6,769 bases of DNA from Sulfurimonas sp. (lineage in GTDB: Bacteria; Campylobacterota; Campylobacteria; Campylobacterales; Sulfurimonadaceae). The notes below the pieces were generated by a model. That model searched no databases. It was given only the letters and a program-made list of their open reading frames with translations, and was not told the DNA's origin. Below are positions 1 through 5,106 of this stretch, one piece after another (positions within the stretch are counted from its first letter, which is position 1; each line of letters opens with the position of its first letter). The translations under genes and the position numbers were made by a program. The stretch lies in contig WFPU01000311.1 of the NCBI GenBank assembly GCA_015487435.1, positions 1 to 6,769 of the forward strand, written 5' to 3'.

Positions 1-86
1 AGCATATAATATTCGAATAAAAGATTACATTAGCATATAATATTCGAATAAAAGATTACATTAGCATATAATATTCGAATAAAAGA
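1..86. repeat. 31-bp tandem direct repeats (2.8 copies)
   Basis: Two exact 31-bp units lie at 1-31 and 32-62, followed by a third copy (63-86) that keeps its first 24 bases. Each unit carries the 10-bp palindrome TATTCGAATA (centres near 16, 47 and 78). The copies abut with no spacers. A period of 31 bp is close to three helical turns, so all cores face the same side of the DNA. The array lies directly upstream of an RHH protein gene, and a related TTCGAT half-site recurs in the inverted repeat over that gene's promoter. By analogy with plasmid centromeres and StbA or ParG sites, this is probably a partition site or extended operator for the RHH protein; an iteron role is also possible. The array starts at base 1, so more copies may lie outside. 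Confidence 0.85.
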
Positions 87-142
87 ATAATTTACTAATT
101 TACTATTGACAATCAATCAAATAATATGTTATTATTACAATA

Positions 143-161
143 TTCGATTATAATAATCGAA
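143..161 (+). promoter_or_regulatory. Operon promoter -10 box inside a 19-bp inverted repeat operator
   Basis: TTCGATTATAATAATCGAA is a perfect inverted repeat with 9-bp arms around A152. The sequence TATAAT (149-154) inside it is a good -10 box, which would start transcription near 161, just ahead of the SD at 175-180. No convincing -35 is seen at 16-18 bp; TTGACA at 106-111 is too far away. A symmetrical site on the -10 box is the usual form of an autoregulatory operator. The nearest candidate repressor is the RHH protein encoded next, and the shared TTCGA element links this site to the 31-bp repeats. Confidence 0.6.
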
Positions 162-185
162 AGAAATCAAAAAAAAGGAGTTGTT

Positions 186-362
186 TTGAATGAAAACAAA
201 AGAACAAAGCAAGTTGGAGTAAGTCTAACTATGGAAGAGTTTGAGAAGTTGCGCAAGTGCGCATTTGTAGAAAAAAAGAGTATGTCGTGTTTTATAAGAG
301 ACACTCTTTTTAAAGAAATCAAAAAAAAAGAGAAAAGGATGCAGAATGATAAAAAAGAGTAG
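186..362 (+). CDS. Small ribbon-helix-helix DNA-binding protein
   Basis: This 58-aa protein fits the CopG/Arc/MobC type of ribbon-helix-helix fold: a basic N-terminus, a beta strand at about residues 8-14 (KQVGVSL), helix A at about 16-27 (MEEFEKLRKCAF), a turn at KKSMS, and helix B at about 33-47 (CFIRDTLFKEI), then a lysine-rich tail. The TTG at 186 is chosen as start because AAAGGAG (174-180) lies 5 nt upstream. The in-frame ATG at 126 would have no SD and would translate through the operator. The end overlaps the next gene by 17 bp, so the two are probably translated together. As first gene of the operon next to tandem repeats and a promoter operator, it is likely an autoregulator and may be the DNA-binding partner of the StbB-like ATPase further down. 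An accessory mobilisation protein is an alternative. Confidence 0.75.
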   Translation: MNENKRTKQVGVSLTMEEFEKLRKCAFVEKKSMSCFIRDTLFKEIKKKEKRMQNDKKE

Positions 363-795
363 TTTAATTGCGCTGTTTGCCGCGTTAATGCTTACTGGAT
401 GCAACCAAGAAGATTATGAAAACTACGAACGGTCTCGTCTCGATCTTCAAGACACGAAGTGTTACATTTATCAATATCGAAACAAATTCGAAAAAATAAG
501 TCCATCAAGTTACAATTATTACTATCGAGGTTTTTGTAGAAACTTTCCTAACGGTTATTTCGTTAAGGGTGTAAAAAACGAAAAAGAGTTTTACCCCGTA
601 ATACCTGATAGGACTAAAAATACTTTATCGAGTTCCAACACGAGAACTTTCAATTTTATTATGTTTGATCTGCTGGCTGACGAATACGATTATTCCAATA
701 ATTTTCTTAGGTTTTCGAACAGTGTCGTTGTTGAAAACAATACGACAAAAGAAACTTACTACGTTCCTGCGAAAATTATTGGTATACCAATATAA
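346..795 (+). CDS. Predicted lipoprotein of unknown function
   Basis: A 149-aa secreted protein with a typical lipoprotein signal: basic N-terminus (MIKKSS), hydrophobic stretch at residues 7-16, and lipobox L-T-G-C with the acylated cysteine at Cys19. The residue after it is Asn20, which does not settle inner versus outer membrane. The mature part is rich in Tyr, Asn and Arg, with two further cysteines near residues 39 and 64 (DTKCYIY and GFCRNF) that could form a disulfide, and no family I recognise. The ATG at 346 follows AAAAGGA (333-339) by 6 nt, inside the upstream gene. Many plasmids carry lipoproteins for entry exclusion or envelope anchoring of transfer proteins. With two membrane proteins in the same operon such a role is possible, but this is inference from context only. 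Confidence 0.75.
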   Translation: MIKKSSLIALFAALMLTGCNQEDYENYERSRLDLQDTKCYIYQYRNKFEKISPSSYNYYYRGFCRNFPNGYFVKGVKNEKEFYPVIPDRTKNTLSSSNTRTFNFIMFDLLADEYDYSNNFLRFSNSVVVENNTTKETYYVPAKIIGIPI

Positions 796-809
796 AAAAA
801 GGAGTTCAA

Positions 810-887
810 ATGTTAAGAAAAAAAGTTTCAAACAATAATGCTACACAAGCAAAATCAAAATCAAAAAAGGAGAAAAACAATGGCTAA
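810..887 (+). CDS. 25-aa basic micro-ORF, probable leader or coupling peptide
   Basis: A 25-codon frame with an excellent SD (AAAAAAAGGAG ending at 804, 5 nt before the ATG at 810). The peptide is very basic and polar, beginning MLRKKVS and ending KEKNNG. Its last 8 bases overlap the start of the zinc-ribbon gene (ATGGCTAA shared), and its own KKE codons supply that gene's SD. It may mainly deliver ribosomes to the next start. Notably, the small ParA encoded on the other strand also ends KEKNNG and overlaps its downstream gene in exactly the same way, so this ORF could be the relic of a longer gene's end. No function can be assigned. Confidence 0.5.
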   Translation: MLRKKVSNNNATQAKSKSKKEKNNG

Positions 888-1176
888 TTGTCCTAAATGT
901 AATGCAAAATTAAAAAAAGTTGAGGCTATGGTGTTCTGTGAGAACTATAAACCGATCAAGAACGATAAAGGAGAGTGGATCAATGAGGGTAGTTGTGATT
1001 TTCGAATTATGTTCAAAAACAAGATTTTTGGAACTTTGAGTCCTGATGACGTTCGAAAGATGCTTGCAGGCGAGTTTGTAGAAAATAAAAAGGGAGACAA
1101 AATTTTTTTAGATATGAGTAGCCCTTTTTTCACTCGCATAGAGTTTGCGCCAAAAGAAGAGCCAGAAGATTTTTAG
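880..1176 (+). CDS. Zinc-ribbon protein resembling a topoisomerase C-terminal repeat
   Basis: This 98-aa protein has four cysteines spaced as in a zinc ribbon: Cys4 and Cys7 (CPKC), Cys20 and Cys39. The segment after them (CDFRIMFKNKIFGTLSPDD, then VRKMLAGEF) follows the pattern of the C-terminal repeat of plasmid type IA topoisomerases (Toprim_Crpt-like): C-x-F-x-I, a lysine, G-x-x-L-S, then V-x-x-x-L. Here the module stands alone, with no topoisomerase catalytic domain. It probably binds single-stranded DNA or RNA or a protein partner. The tail is acidic and ends EEPEDF, like the acidic tips of single-strand-binding (SSB) proteins. The ATG at 880 is preferred over the upstream in-frame ATG at 838 because AAGGAG lies 7 nt before it and the zinc-ribbon motif begins right after the start. 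Confidence 0.65.
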   Translation: MANCPKCNAKLKKVEAMVFCENYKPIKNDKGEWINEGSCDFRIMFKNKIFGTLSPDDVRKMLAGEFVENKKGDKIFLDMSSPFFTRIEFAPKEEPEDF

Positions 1177-1188
1177 GAGGCAAAAAAA

Positions 1189-1779
1189 ATGGCTATTGTA
1201 AAACACGACGAGCATCAAAAAGCGAGAGACTCTGTTCTCTCTCTTTATAGTGCAGTAGAAAATATGATACAAAACGGTATCGAACAAGAACTTAATGCAG
1301 ATGATCTTCAAAGAGTAAAAAATTACTACAATGAAGTCTATCGCCATAAGGCTAAATTTCAACATCTGATGATTGCATTTGTATTAAGTCTGTTTGTAGG
1401 TGGTATCGGAAGCTATTTGGAACTAAAAGGCATCGATCTTTTTTTCTTTTCATCAGCAATAATTTTAGCACTTTTGTTTGTTAGATATATGTACGATGAA
1501 TACAGATCGACTTTTGTTTATATCAGTAAACTAATAGGTGCAGGTAATATAGAAATCAAGAAGTATATCGAAGACAAGATGTTTCGAAGAACATTGAACA
1601 TTCGAAAGAATGTTTATGTAATCGTTGCTGCCATTTCGATTTTTGTAATGTGGATTGCGATGATCGCAAATCTCAATTACACAAAAGTTGTTGGAGTTGT
1701 TGGCTTTTTGATTTTGATAGACCCTATTTTTTTACGAGAGGATACCGAAGAAGAGAGGGCAAAAAATGGTAACAGATAG
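1189..1779 (+). CDS. Four-helix inner-membrane protein of unknown function
   Basis: A 196-aa protein with a hydrophilic, helical N-terminal region (about residues 1-57, ending YNEVYRHKAKF) and four predicted membrane segments in two hairpins: about 58-77, 83-101, 142-162 and 165-182. A charged loop (about 102-140) separates the hairpins, and the C-terminus is charged (REDTEEERAKNGNR). The strong AGGAGG (1175-1180) overlaps the previous stop codon and lies 8 nt before the ATG. The last 14 bases overlap the next gene, so expression is coupled to the Replic_Relax-like protein. I do not recognise the family. Its place beside a second membrane protein, a lipoprotein and a StbB-like ATPase suggests a membrane complex for plasmid transfer or positioning, but this is not demonstrated. 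Confidence 0.65.
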   Translation: MAIVKHDEHQKARDSVLSLYSAVENMIQNGIEQELNADDLQRVKNYYNEVYRHKAKFQHLMIAFVLSLFVGGIGSYLELKGIDLFFFSSAIILALLFVRYMYDEYRSTFVYISKLIGAGNIEIKKYIEDKMFRRTLNIRKNVYVIVAAISIFVMWIAMIANLNYTKVVGVVGFLILIDPIFLREDTEEERAKNGNR

Positions 1780-2434
1780 AGACTTTCAAATTTTCGAGCT
1801 GATGTCTAACTTCGGGGGAAAAACTTTTTTGCCTGTTTTGGCAAAGACTTTTTTCAATAATGAGCAAGTTGCGAGAAATCGCATTAACAAGTTAAAAAAA
1901 GAGAAACTTTTGCGAACTGTGGCAACTGGTCTTATGAGTCCTCGAAACGCTATCTATCCTACCGCAAAGGGATTGAGGTATTTTACCGAAAACGGTTTGC
2001 GAAATATTGTCACGGAAGTGGCTTCGAGTCAAGTGCATCATCTTATGATGGAGCAAATAACTTATTATTGCTTGAAAAAAATAGGCAAGGATGTAAAACG
2101 CACAATTGTCAAAAATTGGAGTAAAGAACATCATCACACTCCTGATTTGTGTTATATCCACAAAGGAAAAAATGTTTATGTGGAAATAGAGAGAACGCAC
2201 AAGCGTCCTGACGAGTTGGCAAAAATCCTTGTCAATATGAAAAAGGATGACATACATATAGTTCTCTATGTGTTTGAGAATGACAAAAAAATGGAACAGA
2301 TAGGTAAAAAAATACCTGTGTTCGACAAGGCGTACTATGTTACGATCGACACTCTTCTTGAGTCGTCTAAAAATGGGAAGATAGGTGCTGTTAAACAGTC
2401 TGAATTTTTAAAAACAATTTCAAAAGGAGAATAA
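1766..2434 (+). CDS. Replic_Relax-like winged-helix and nuclease-fold protein
   Basis: A 222-aa two-part protein. Residues 3-75 form a winged helix of the type seen in plasmid 'replication-relaxation' (Replic_Relax) proteins: TDRDFQIFELM, a helix with VARNRINKLKKEKLL, then IYPTAKGLRYF, which matches the usual YxLTxxG wing. Residues 90-205 look like a PD-(D/E)xK-type alpha/beta fold: HHLMMEQI, then TPDLCYI (Pro126, Asp127), then YVEIERTHK (Glu140, Glu142, Lys146), and strand IVLYVF. Whether it cuts DNA is unknown; members are linked to plasmid replication or mobilisation mostly by context. The ATG at 1766 overlaps the upstream gene by 14 bp, with GAGAGGG ahead of it. In a window without a recognisable initiator it is one candidate for DNA recognition at an origin. 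A purely regulatory role is the alternative. Confidence 0.6.
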   Translation: MVTDRDFQIFELMSNFGGKTFLPVLAKTFFNNEQVARNRINKLKKEKLLRTVATGLMSPRNAIYPTAKGLRYFTENGLRNIVTEVASSQVHHLMMEQITYYCLKKIGKDVKRTIVKNWSKEHHHTPDLCYIHKGKNVYVEIERTHKRPDELAKILVNMKKDDIHIVLYVFENDKKMEQIGKKIPVFDKAYYVTIDTLLESSKNGKIGAVKQSEFLKTISKGE

Positions 2435-2436
2435 AA

Positions 2437-3243
2437 ATGAAAACAATTGAAACAGATAGCTTTTTGGCTGATATTGGACTTGACAATCTAACAAAAAAAG
2501 AGCGAGCGCTTACATACTTGAAGATTGTATTTGTTGTACCTTTTAAATTTCTTATGATGCTTATTAGGTATTTGTTCAACCCTAAAAAGTCTATTTTGAG
2601 GGTATTCAAAAAAACTATTGTGTTGCCGTTCTTGGAATTTTTTACGGGCAAAAAAACAACCGACAAGATCCTCGATGACTATTCAGTTGTTCATAACGCT
2701 ATTGTGAGAAAAGAAACTTTTGATGAAAACCTCAAAATGAATTTTGGAGTACATCAAGATATTCTTATCAATTCGAAACTATCGAGCTTGATTATGATGT
2801 TTTTGGTGCTGTTGGTTTATGAGGAAGTTTTAGAGGGCGTCGATGCAATAAATAGTATAGTACTTGGAAGTGCAATTCTTGCTGGTGCTTTTGCTCACAC
2901 TTCATTTGGAGCATTTCTTCTTGCTTCGATAAGTTTTTTCTTTTTATCAGTAAAAGCAATGCTTGTAATAGCGTCATTTTCTGTTGAGTTTGCATTGGTT
3001 AAGTCGCTTTTTATCACGAAGCGTGAAGAAATTCAAGATTATATTGACAGTGCGACTTTTTACGCAGATTTAAAAAATCGAGAAGTTTTCGGGAATGAGC
3101 ATGCAGATAAAGTTAAGCAGGCTATGTACGAAGCCTATTTGACAAACAAAGAGGAGTTTACTTTGATAGATCGTAGTGTCGTAAACAAAATTGTCTATCA
3201 CGAAGTAAAAGAGATAGAAAACAAACGGGGGGTGGAAAAATGA
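2437..3243 (+). CDS. Multi-helix membrane protein of unknown function
   Basis: A 268-aa protein. After a short polar N-terminus there is a hydrophobic segment at about residues 27-47 and another at 59-70, then a polar stretch (71-112). A long hydrophobic block (about 115-192) should hold three helices, roughly 115-128, 138-157 and 162-190. A soluble C-terminal region of about 75 residues follows, rich in charged residues. AAAAGGAGA (2422-2430) precedes the ATG at 2437; the TAA of the previous gene is 2 nt upstream. The stop overlaps the next start as ATGA (3240-3243), a classic sign of coupling, so this protein probably works with the StbB-like ATPase. I do not recognise the family. A membrane anchor for the ATPase, or part of a transfer or exclusion complex, is plausible but inferred. 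Confidence 0.65.
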   Translation: MKTIETDSFLADIGLDNLTKKERALTYLKIVFVVPFKFLMMLIRYLFNPKKSILRVFKKTIVLPFLEFFTGKKTTDKILDDYSVVHNAIVRKETFDENLKMNFGVHQDILINSKLSSLIMMFLVLLVYEEVLEGVDAINSIVLGSAILAGAFAHTSFGAFLLASISFFFLSVKAMLVIASFSVEFALVKSLFITKREEIQDYIDSATFYADLKNREVFGNEHADKVKQAMYEAYLTNKEEFTLIDRSVVNKIVYHEVKEIENKRGVEK

Positions 3244-4037
3244 AAATAGTTGTCCTCAATAGTAGTGGAAATGTTGGAAAGTCTACGATAACAAAAGAGT
3301 TTCTTTACCCACGATTAACAGATGCGTTAATCGTGGAAATAGAGACAATCAACGCAAGCAATATCAATAATGGAAGATTGAATATAACAAGATACGATGT
3401 CAACGAGGATATATCCGATCTCTACATGAAGTGTATAGAAAACGAAAATATCATAGTAGATATAGGTGCATCGAACCTATCTGCATTTTTTGAGAAGGTT
3501 TTGGACTTTGAAGGCTTTTTAGATATGTTTGATTATTTTGTAATTCCTTCGGTTTCAACGATAAAAGAAACAGAAGATACAATCAAAACAATTCTTTTTT
3601 TGCAAAACATAGGTGTTGCGGAAGAGAAAATCAAAGTTATACCTAATAAAGTCAAAAATGATGTAGATATAGAGTTTTCCGTTCTCTTCAAAAACACTCC
3701 TATTGAGATCGATAAAACTATTTTTATTAAAGAGAGCAAGTTGTTTTCGGATTTGGCACTTCTCAAAATGGATATAAAAGAAGTCTATCAAGACGATCTC
3801 GACTTTTACAAGCCAAAGATCATCGATGCAGAGACTCCAAAAGAAAAAATGCGTTTTATAAAAATGGATATGTGTAATAGGATGGCTCATTCTCTCATAA
3901 AGAATTTCGATGAAATGTTTGAGAATTTATTTGGTGTGTCATCTCAAAAAGGTGATACAAATACGAGCCGTACTTCTCTTTCATCAAAAGAGAATAACGA
4001 AGAAGAAATCAATGTAGAAGAAAGCGAGGATTTTTAA
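3240..4037 (+). CDS. stbB: StbB-like P-loop ATPase (plasmid stability/transfer)
   Basis: A 265-aa ATPase related to ParA/MinD but of the StbB type known from R388-like plasmids. The N-terminus MKIVVLNSSGNVGKSTI contains a P-loop (G10-N-V-G-K-S-T16), but the signature lysine of true ParA proteins (KGGxGKT) is replaced by Ser9, as in StbB. IVEIETIN (31-38) matches the conserved 'VExIN' segment of that family. IIVDIGAS (71-78) is the Walker B region with Asp74. FVIPSVSTIKETEDTIK (100-116) and VIPNKV (133-138) complete the fold. The C-terminal 35 residues are Ser/Asn/Glu rich, probably disordered, and end EESEDF. In R388, StbB acts with the DNA-binding StbA in stable inheritance and conjugation. 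Here the first-gene RHH protein may take the StbA part. The start overlaps the membrane-protein stop by ATGA; the SD is an unusual G tract (GGGGGGTGG, 3227-3235). Confidence 0.75.
   Translation: MKIVVLNSSGNVGKSTITKEFLYPRLTDALIVEIETINASNINNGRLNITRYDVNEDISDLYMKCIENENIIVDIGASNLSAFFEKVLDFEGFLDMFDYFVIPSVSTIKETEDTIKTILFLQNIGVAEEKIKVIPNKVKNDVDIEFSVLFKNTPIEIDKTIFIKESKLFSDLALLKMDIKEVYQDDLDFYKPKIIDAETPKEKMRFIKMDMCNRMAHSLIKNFDEMFENLFGVSSQKGDTNTSRTSLSSKENNEEEINVEESEDF
3309..3336 (+). other. Strong RNA/DNA hairpin within the StbB-like gene
   Basis: CCACGATTAAC, a 6-nt loop (AGATGC), and GTTAATCGTGG form a perfect 11-bp inverted repeat, about 70 nt after the start of the StbB-like gene and covering roughly its codons 24-33. 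No T run follows, so it is not a standard terminator. It could limit or pause translation, affect mRNA stability, or bind a protein. Confidence 0.55.
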
Positions 4038-4038
4038 A

Positions 4039-4206
4039 ATGGCGGTAGCAGAAAAAGAGGAAATCATTTATTATGAATTGGTCAAAATGGAGCAGCGCAT
4101 AACAGAAAAAGCCGATTTGATACTTAAAGCGGAAAGTTCAATAAAAGAGCAATTGACAAAGATAGAAGCGTTGTATATCGAGATTTTAAAGAAGATTGGG
4201 GAGTGA
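4039..4206 (+). CDS. 55-aa helical microprotein after the StbB-like gene
   Basis: A 55-codon ORF starting 1 nt after the StbB-like stop. GAGGA (4026-4030) inside the upstream gene lies 8 nt before the ATG, so the SD and start agree well. The protein (MAVAEKEEIIYYELVKMEQ...LKKIGE) lacks proline and its only glycine is near the C-terminus; hydrophobic residues recur in heptad-like steps (I9, L14, M17, I21, L27, I35, L39, I42, L45, I48), so a single long amphipathic helix or coiled coil is likely. Being last in the operon and translationally coupled to the ATPase gene, it may be a small partner or dimerisation factor. No family is recognised. Confidence 0.6.
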   Translation: MAVAEKEEIIYYELVKMEQRITEKADLILKAESSIKEQLTKIEALYIEILKKIGE

Positions 4207-4215
4207 AAATTCCCC
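4198..4215 (+). terminator. Possible weak operon terminator
   Basis: GGGGA, an 8-nt loop and TCCCC form a 5-bp G/C-rich stem over the stop codon of the 55-aa ORF, followed by the short T-containing run TATTTG. Its position at the end of the long operon is right, but the stem is short and the T tract poor, so termination here is uncertain. A 12-bp palindrome (GTTTTTAAAAAC, 4239-4250) and an 11-bp direct repeat (CCTATTTGAAA at 4214-4224 and 4250-4260) lie just downstream. Confidence 0.25.
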
Positions 4216-4274
4216 TATTTGAAAAAGATTATTTAAAAGTTTTTAAAAACCTATTTGAAACTCTTATTTAGTAA

Positions 4275-4329
4275 GCAAACAACCCCCTTTATGCCCTATC
4301 CGTACCCGCATTATACCCGCATTATGCCC
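4275..4329 (-). repeat. Left cluster of 11-bp repeats (GGGYATA core), - orientation
   Basis: Read on the - strand from 4329 downward the units are GGGCATAATGC, GGGTATAATGC, GGGTACGGATA and GGGCATAAAGG, plus a degenerate fifth (GGGTTGTTTGC). The GGG triplets recur at exactly 11-bp steps (CCC on + at 4327, 4316, 4305, 4294 and 4283). One unit per helical turn places all cores on one face, suiting cooperative binding of a protein filament. A TATAAT on the - strand (4310-4315) lies within the second unit. Confidence 0.8.
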
Positions 4330-4411
4330 TACTTATTCCACTTTTTAAAGCAGAGGTCGATTAGTCGCAAAAAAACAATTATTCGTTTCAAGTATAAAAA
4401 AGTCAAAAAGA

Positions 4412-4466
4412 GGGCATATATAGGGTATATATAGGGCATAGTTAGGGTATAATTAGGGTATAGAAA
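4412..4466 (+). repeat. Right cluster of 11-bp repeats (GGGYATA core), + orientation
   Basis: Five units in exact 11-bp register: GGGCATATATA, GGGTATATATA, GGGCATAGTTA, GGGTATAATTA and GGGTATAGAAA (GGG at 4412, 4423, 4434, 4445 and 4456). They point away from the left cluster and end 4 nt before the SD of the 112-aa protein gene. They could bind that protein (autoregulation) or an initiator. Confidence 0.85.
4448..4453 (+). promoter_or_regulatory. -10 box for the 112-aa protein gene
   Basis: TATAAT lies inside the fourth 11-bp repeat, 28 nt before the ATG at 4481, giving a start near 4460 and a short leader with GGAGGAG (4470-4476). The promoter is embedded in the repeats, so whatever binds them should repress or tune this gene. 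No clear -35 is seen. Confidence 0.45.
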
Positions 4467-4480
4467 ATTGGAGGAGAAAA

Positions 4481-4819
4481 ATGAGCTTATTAGACAACAT
4501 AAAAGCGCAAATTGAAGAAGAACAAAAAGAGATTAAAAAAGAGAAAATTTTGGAAGTCAGAGAGGAAGTGGAATATATGATAAAAAACAAAATACCTATG
4601 ACTAAGCAAATAAAAATATTACAACGAAATGGTGTAATTAACAGTATTGATTATAAATATTATAGACAAATTATCAAGAAATATTTCAAAACCGCATCAC
4701 AAGAAAAAGTAAAAAAAGTAAAAAAAGTTTGCAACAATCAAGAAGTTAAAAAAGCCATTACGCCAAACAAAAAAAGCGCAACGGCAATGTTAAGCGAGTC
4801 GGTAGAATTGGCATTTTAG
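4481..4819 (+). CDS. Lysine-rich probable DNA-binding protein next to the repeats
   Basis: A 112-aa basic protein. Residues 3-36 are helical and highly charged (coiled-coil-like). Residues 38-69 (KIPMTKQIKILQRNGV, then SIDYKYYRQIIKKYF) resemble a helix-turn-helix pattern 'x-x-x-K-Q-I-x-I-L-x-x-x-G-x-x-I-x-Y-x-x-x-x-x-x-I-x-K', as in small plasmid DNA-binding proteins. The C-terminal 40 residues are lysine-rich and probably disordered. The SD GGAGGAG is strong. The gene sits directly after ten phased 11-bp repeats and its promoter lies within them, so binding to those repeats, as autoregulator or origin-binding factor, is the simplest idea. Its end overlaps the end of the convergent ParG-like gene by 4 bp. 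Family not recognised; the DNA-binding call is inference. Confidence 0.6.
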   Translation: MSLLDNIKAQIEEEQKEIKKEKILEVREEVEYMIKNKIPMTKQIKILQRNGVINSIDYKYYRQIIKKYFKTASQEKVKKVKKVCNNQEVKKAITPNKKSATAMLSESVELAF

Positions 4820-5106
4820 AGTTCAATGCCTTCTCTCCGCAACTCTTTAGCAATAACCATTTTTAGCCATTTTGACGGTTTCATACCGTACAAATCGGCA
4901 ACTTTTTCTATATGCTCCCACTCTTGATCTGTGTAGTATAGTATTCTTTTTTTTGCTTTTTCCTCTTCGCTCTTAGAAGGTCTCCCAACTTCTTTCTTTT
5001 TCTTTTCTGCTTCTTTTATGATTTTGGCTTTTTTTTCTGCTTTTTTGAAGGTTTGCACCTCTTCTTTATTGTCTGCCAAAATATCATCTATTTTTAGTTT
5101 AGCCAT
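4816..5106 (-). CDS. ParG-like ribbon-helix-helix partition protein
   Basis: A 96-aa protein with a long charged N-terminal arm (residues 1-50, many Lys and Glu, with GRPSKSEEE at 41-49) and a C-terminal ribbon-helix-helix: strand KRILYY (53-58), helix A QEWEHIEKVADLYG (61-74), helix B KPSKWLKMVIAKELR (76-90). This layout, a flexible tail plus RHH, is that of ParG, the centromere-binding partner of ParF ATPases; such proteins bind repeats and stimulate the ATPase through the tail. It follows the ParA gene with an 8-bp overlap, the normal ATPase-then-RHH order. AAGGAG lies 7 nt before the ATG. The 21-bp repeats upstream of this operon are candidate binding sites. A plain transcriptional repressor is the alternative. 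Confidence 0.7.
   Translation of the reverse strand: MAKLKIDDILADNKEEVQTFKKAEKKAKIIKEAEKKKKEVGRPSKSEEEKAKKRILYYTDQEWEHIEKVADLYGMKPSKWLKMVIAKELRREGIEL

Larger units (their letters stand above)
4207..4480. other. Non-coding region, candidate replication origin
   Basis: This is the largest internal gap, 274 bp with no supported ORF. It lies between the end of the long operon and the 112-aa protein gene. It contains two clusters of 11-bp repeats in opposite orientation (4275-4329 and 4412-4466) around an 82-bp AT-rich spacer. Iteron-like repeats beside an AT-rich stretch are the usual architecture of plasmid origins. No DnaA-type box (TTATCCACA or close) was seen in the spacer, and no known initiator is encoded here. 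Paired operators for the downstream 112-aa protein are the main alternative. Confidence 0.5.

Noticed and set aside
1..30. Left end as a hairpin telomere matching the right end
   Set aside because: The first bases and the reverse complement of the last bases share only a short AGCATAT string at different distances; no terminal inverted repeat exists.
1..86. CRISPR-like repeat array
   Set aside because: The 31-bp units abut directly with no spacers, and no cas genes are present.
106..154. TTGACA at 106-111 as -35 for the operon promoter
   Set aside because: Distance to the TATAAT at 149 is 37 bp, and TAATAT at 122 is only 10 bp away; neither fits sigma70 spacing.
126..185. N-terminal extension of the RHH protein from ATG 126
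   Set aside because: No SD precedes it, the extension is hydrophobic and unlike RHH proteins, and it covers the promoter palindrome. TTG 186 has a well-spaced AAAGGAG.
1827..1856. Internal terminator-like hairpin (TTTGCC, TGTTTT loop, GGCAAA, then ACTTTTTTC)
   Set aside because: The stem is only 6 bp with three G/C pairs, the T run starts a few bases late, and it lies inside a coding region; probably chance in AT-rich sequence.
1892..2257. Reverse-strand ORF opposite the Replic_Relax-like gene
   Set aside because: No domain pattern or SD; it mirrors the coding strand of a recognisable protein.
3533..3890. Reverse-strand ORFs inside the StbB-like gene
   Set aside because: Biased composition (Phe, Ile, Cys rich), no SD, and full overlap with a gene that has clear motifs.
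4481..5106. Toxin-antitoxin pair formed by the 112-aa and 96-aa genes
   Set aside because: They are convergent rather than co-directional, neither has toxin motifs, and the 96-aa protein pairs naturally with the adjacent ParA.
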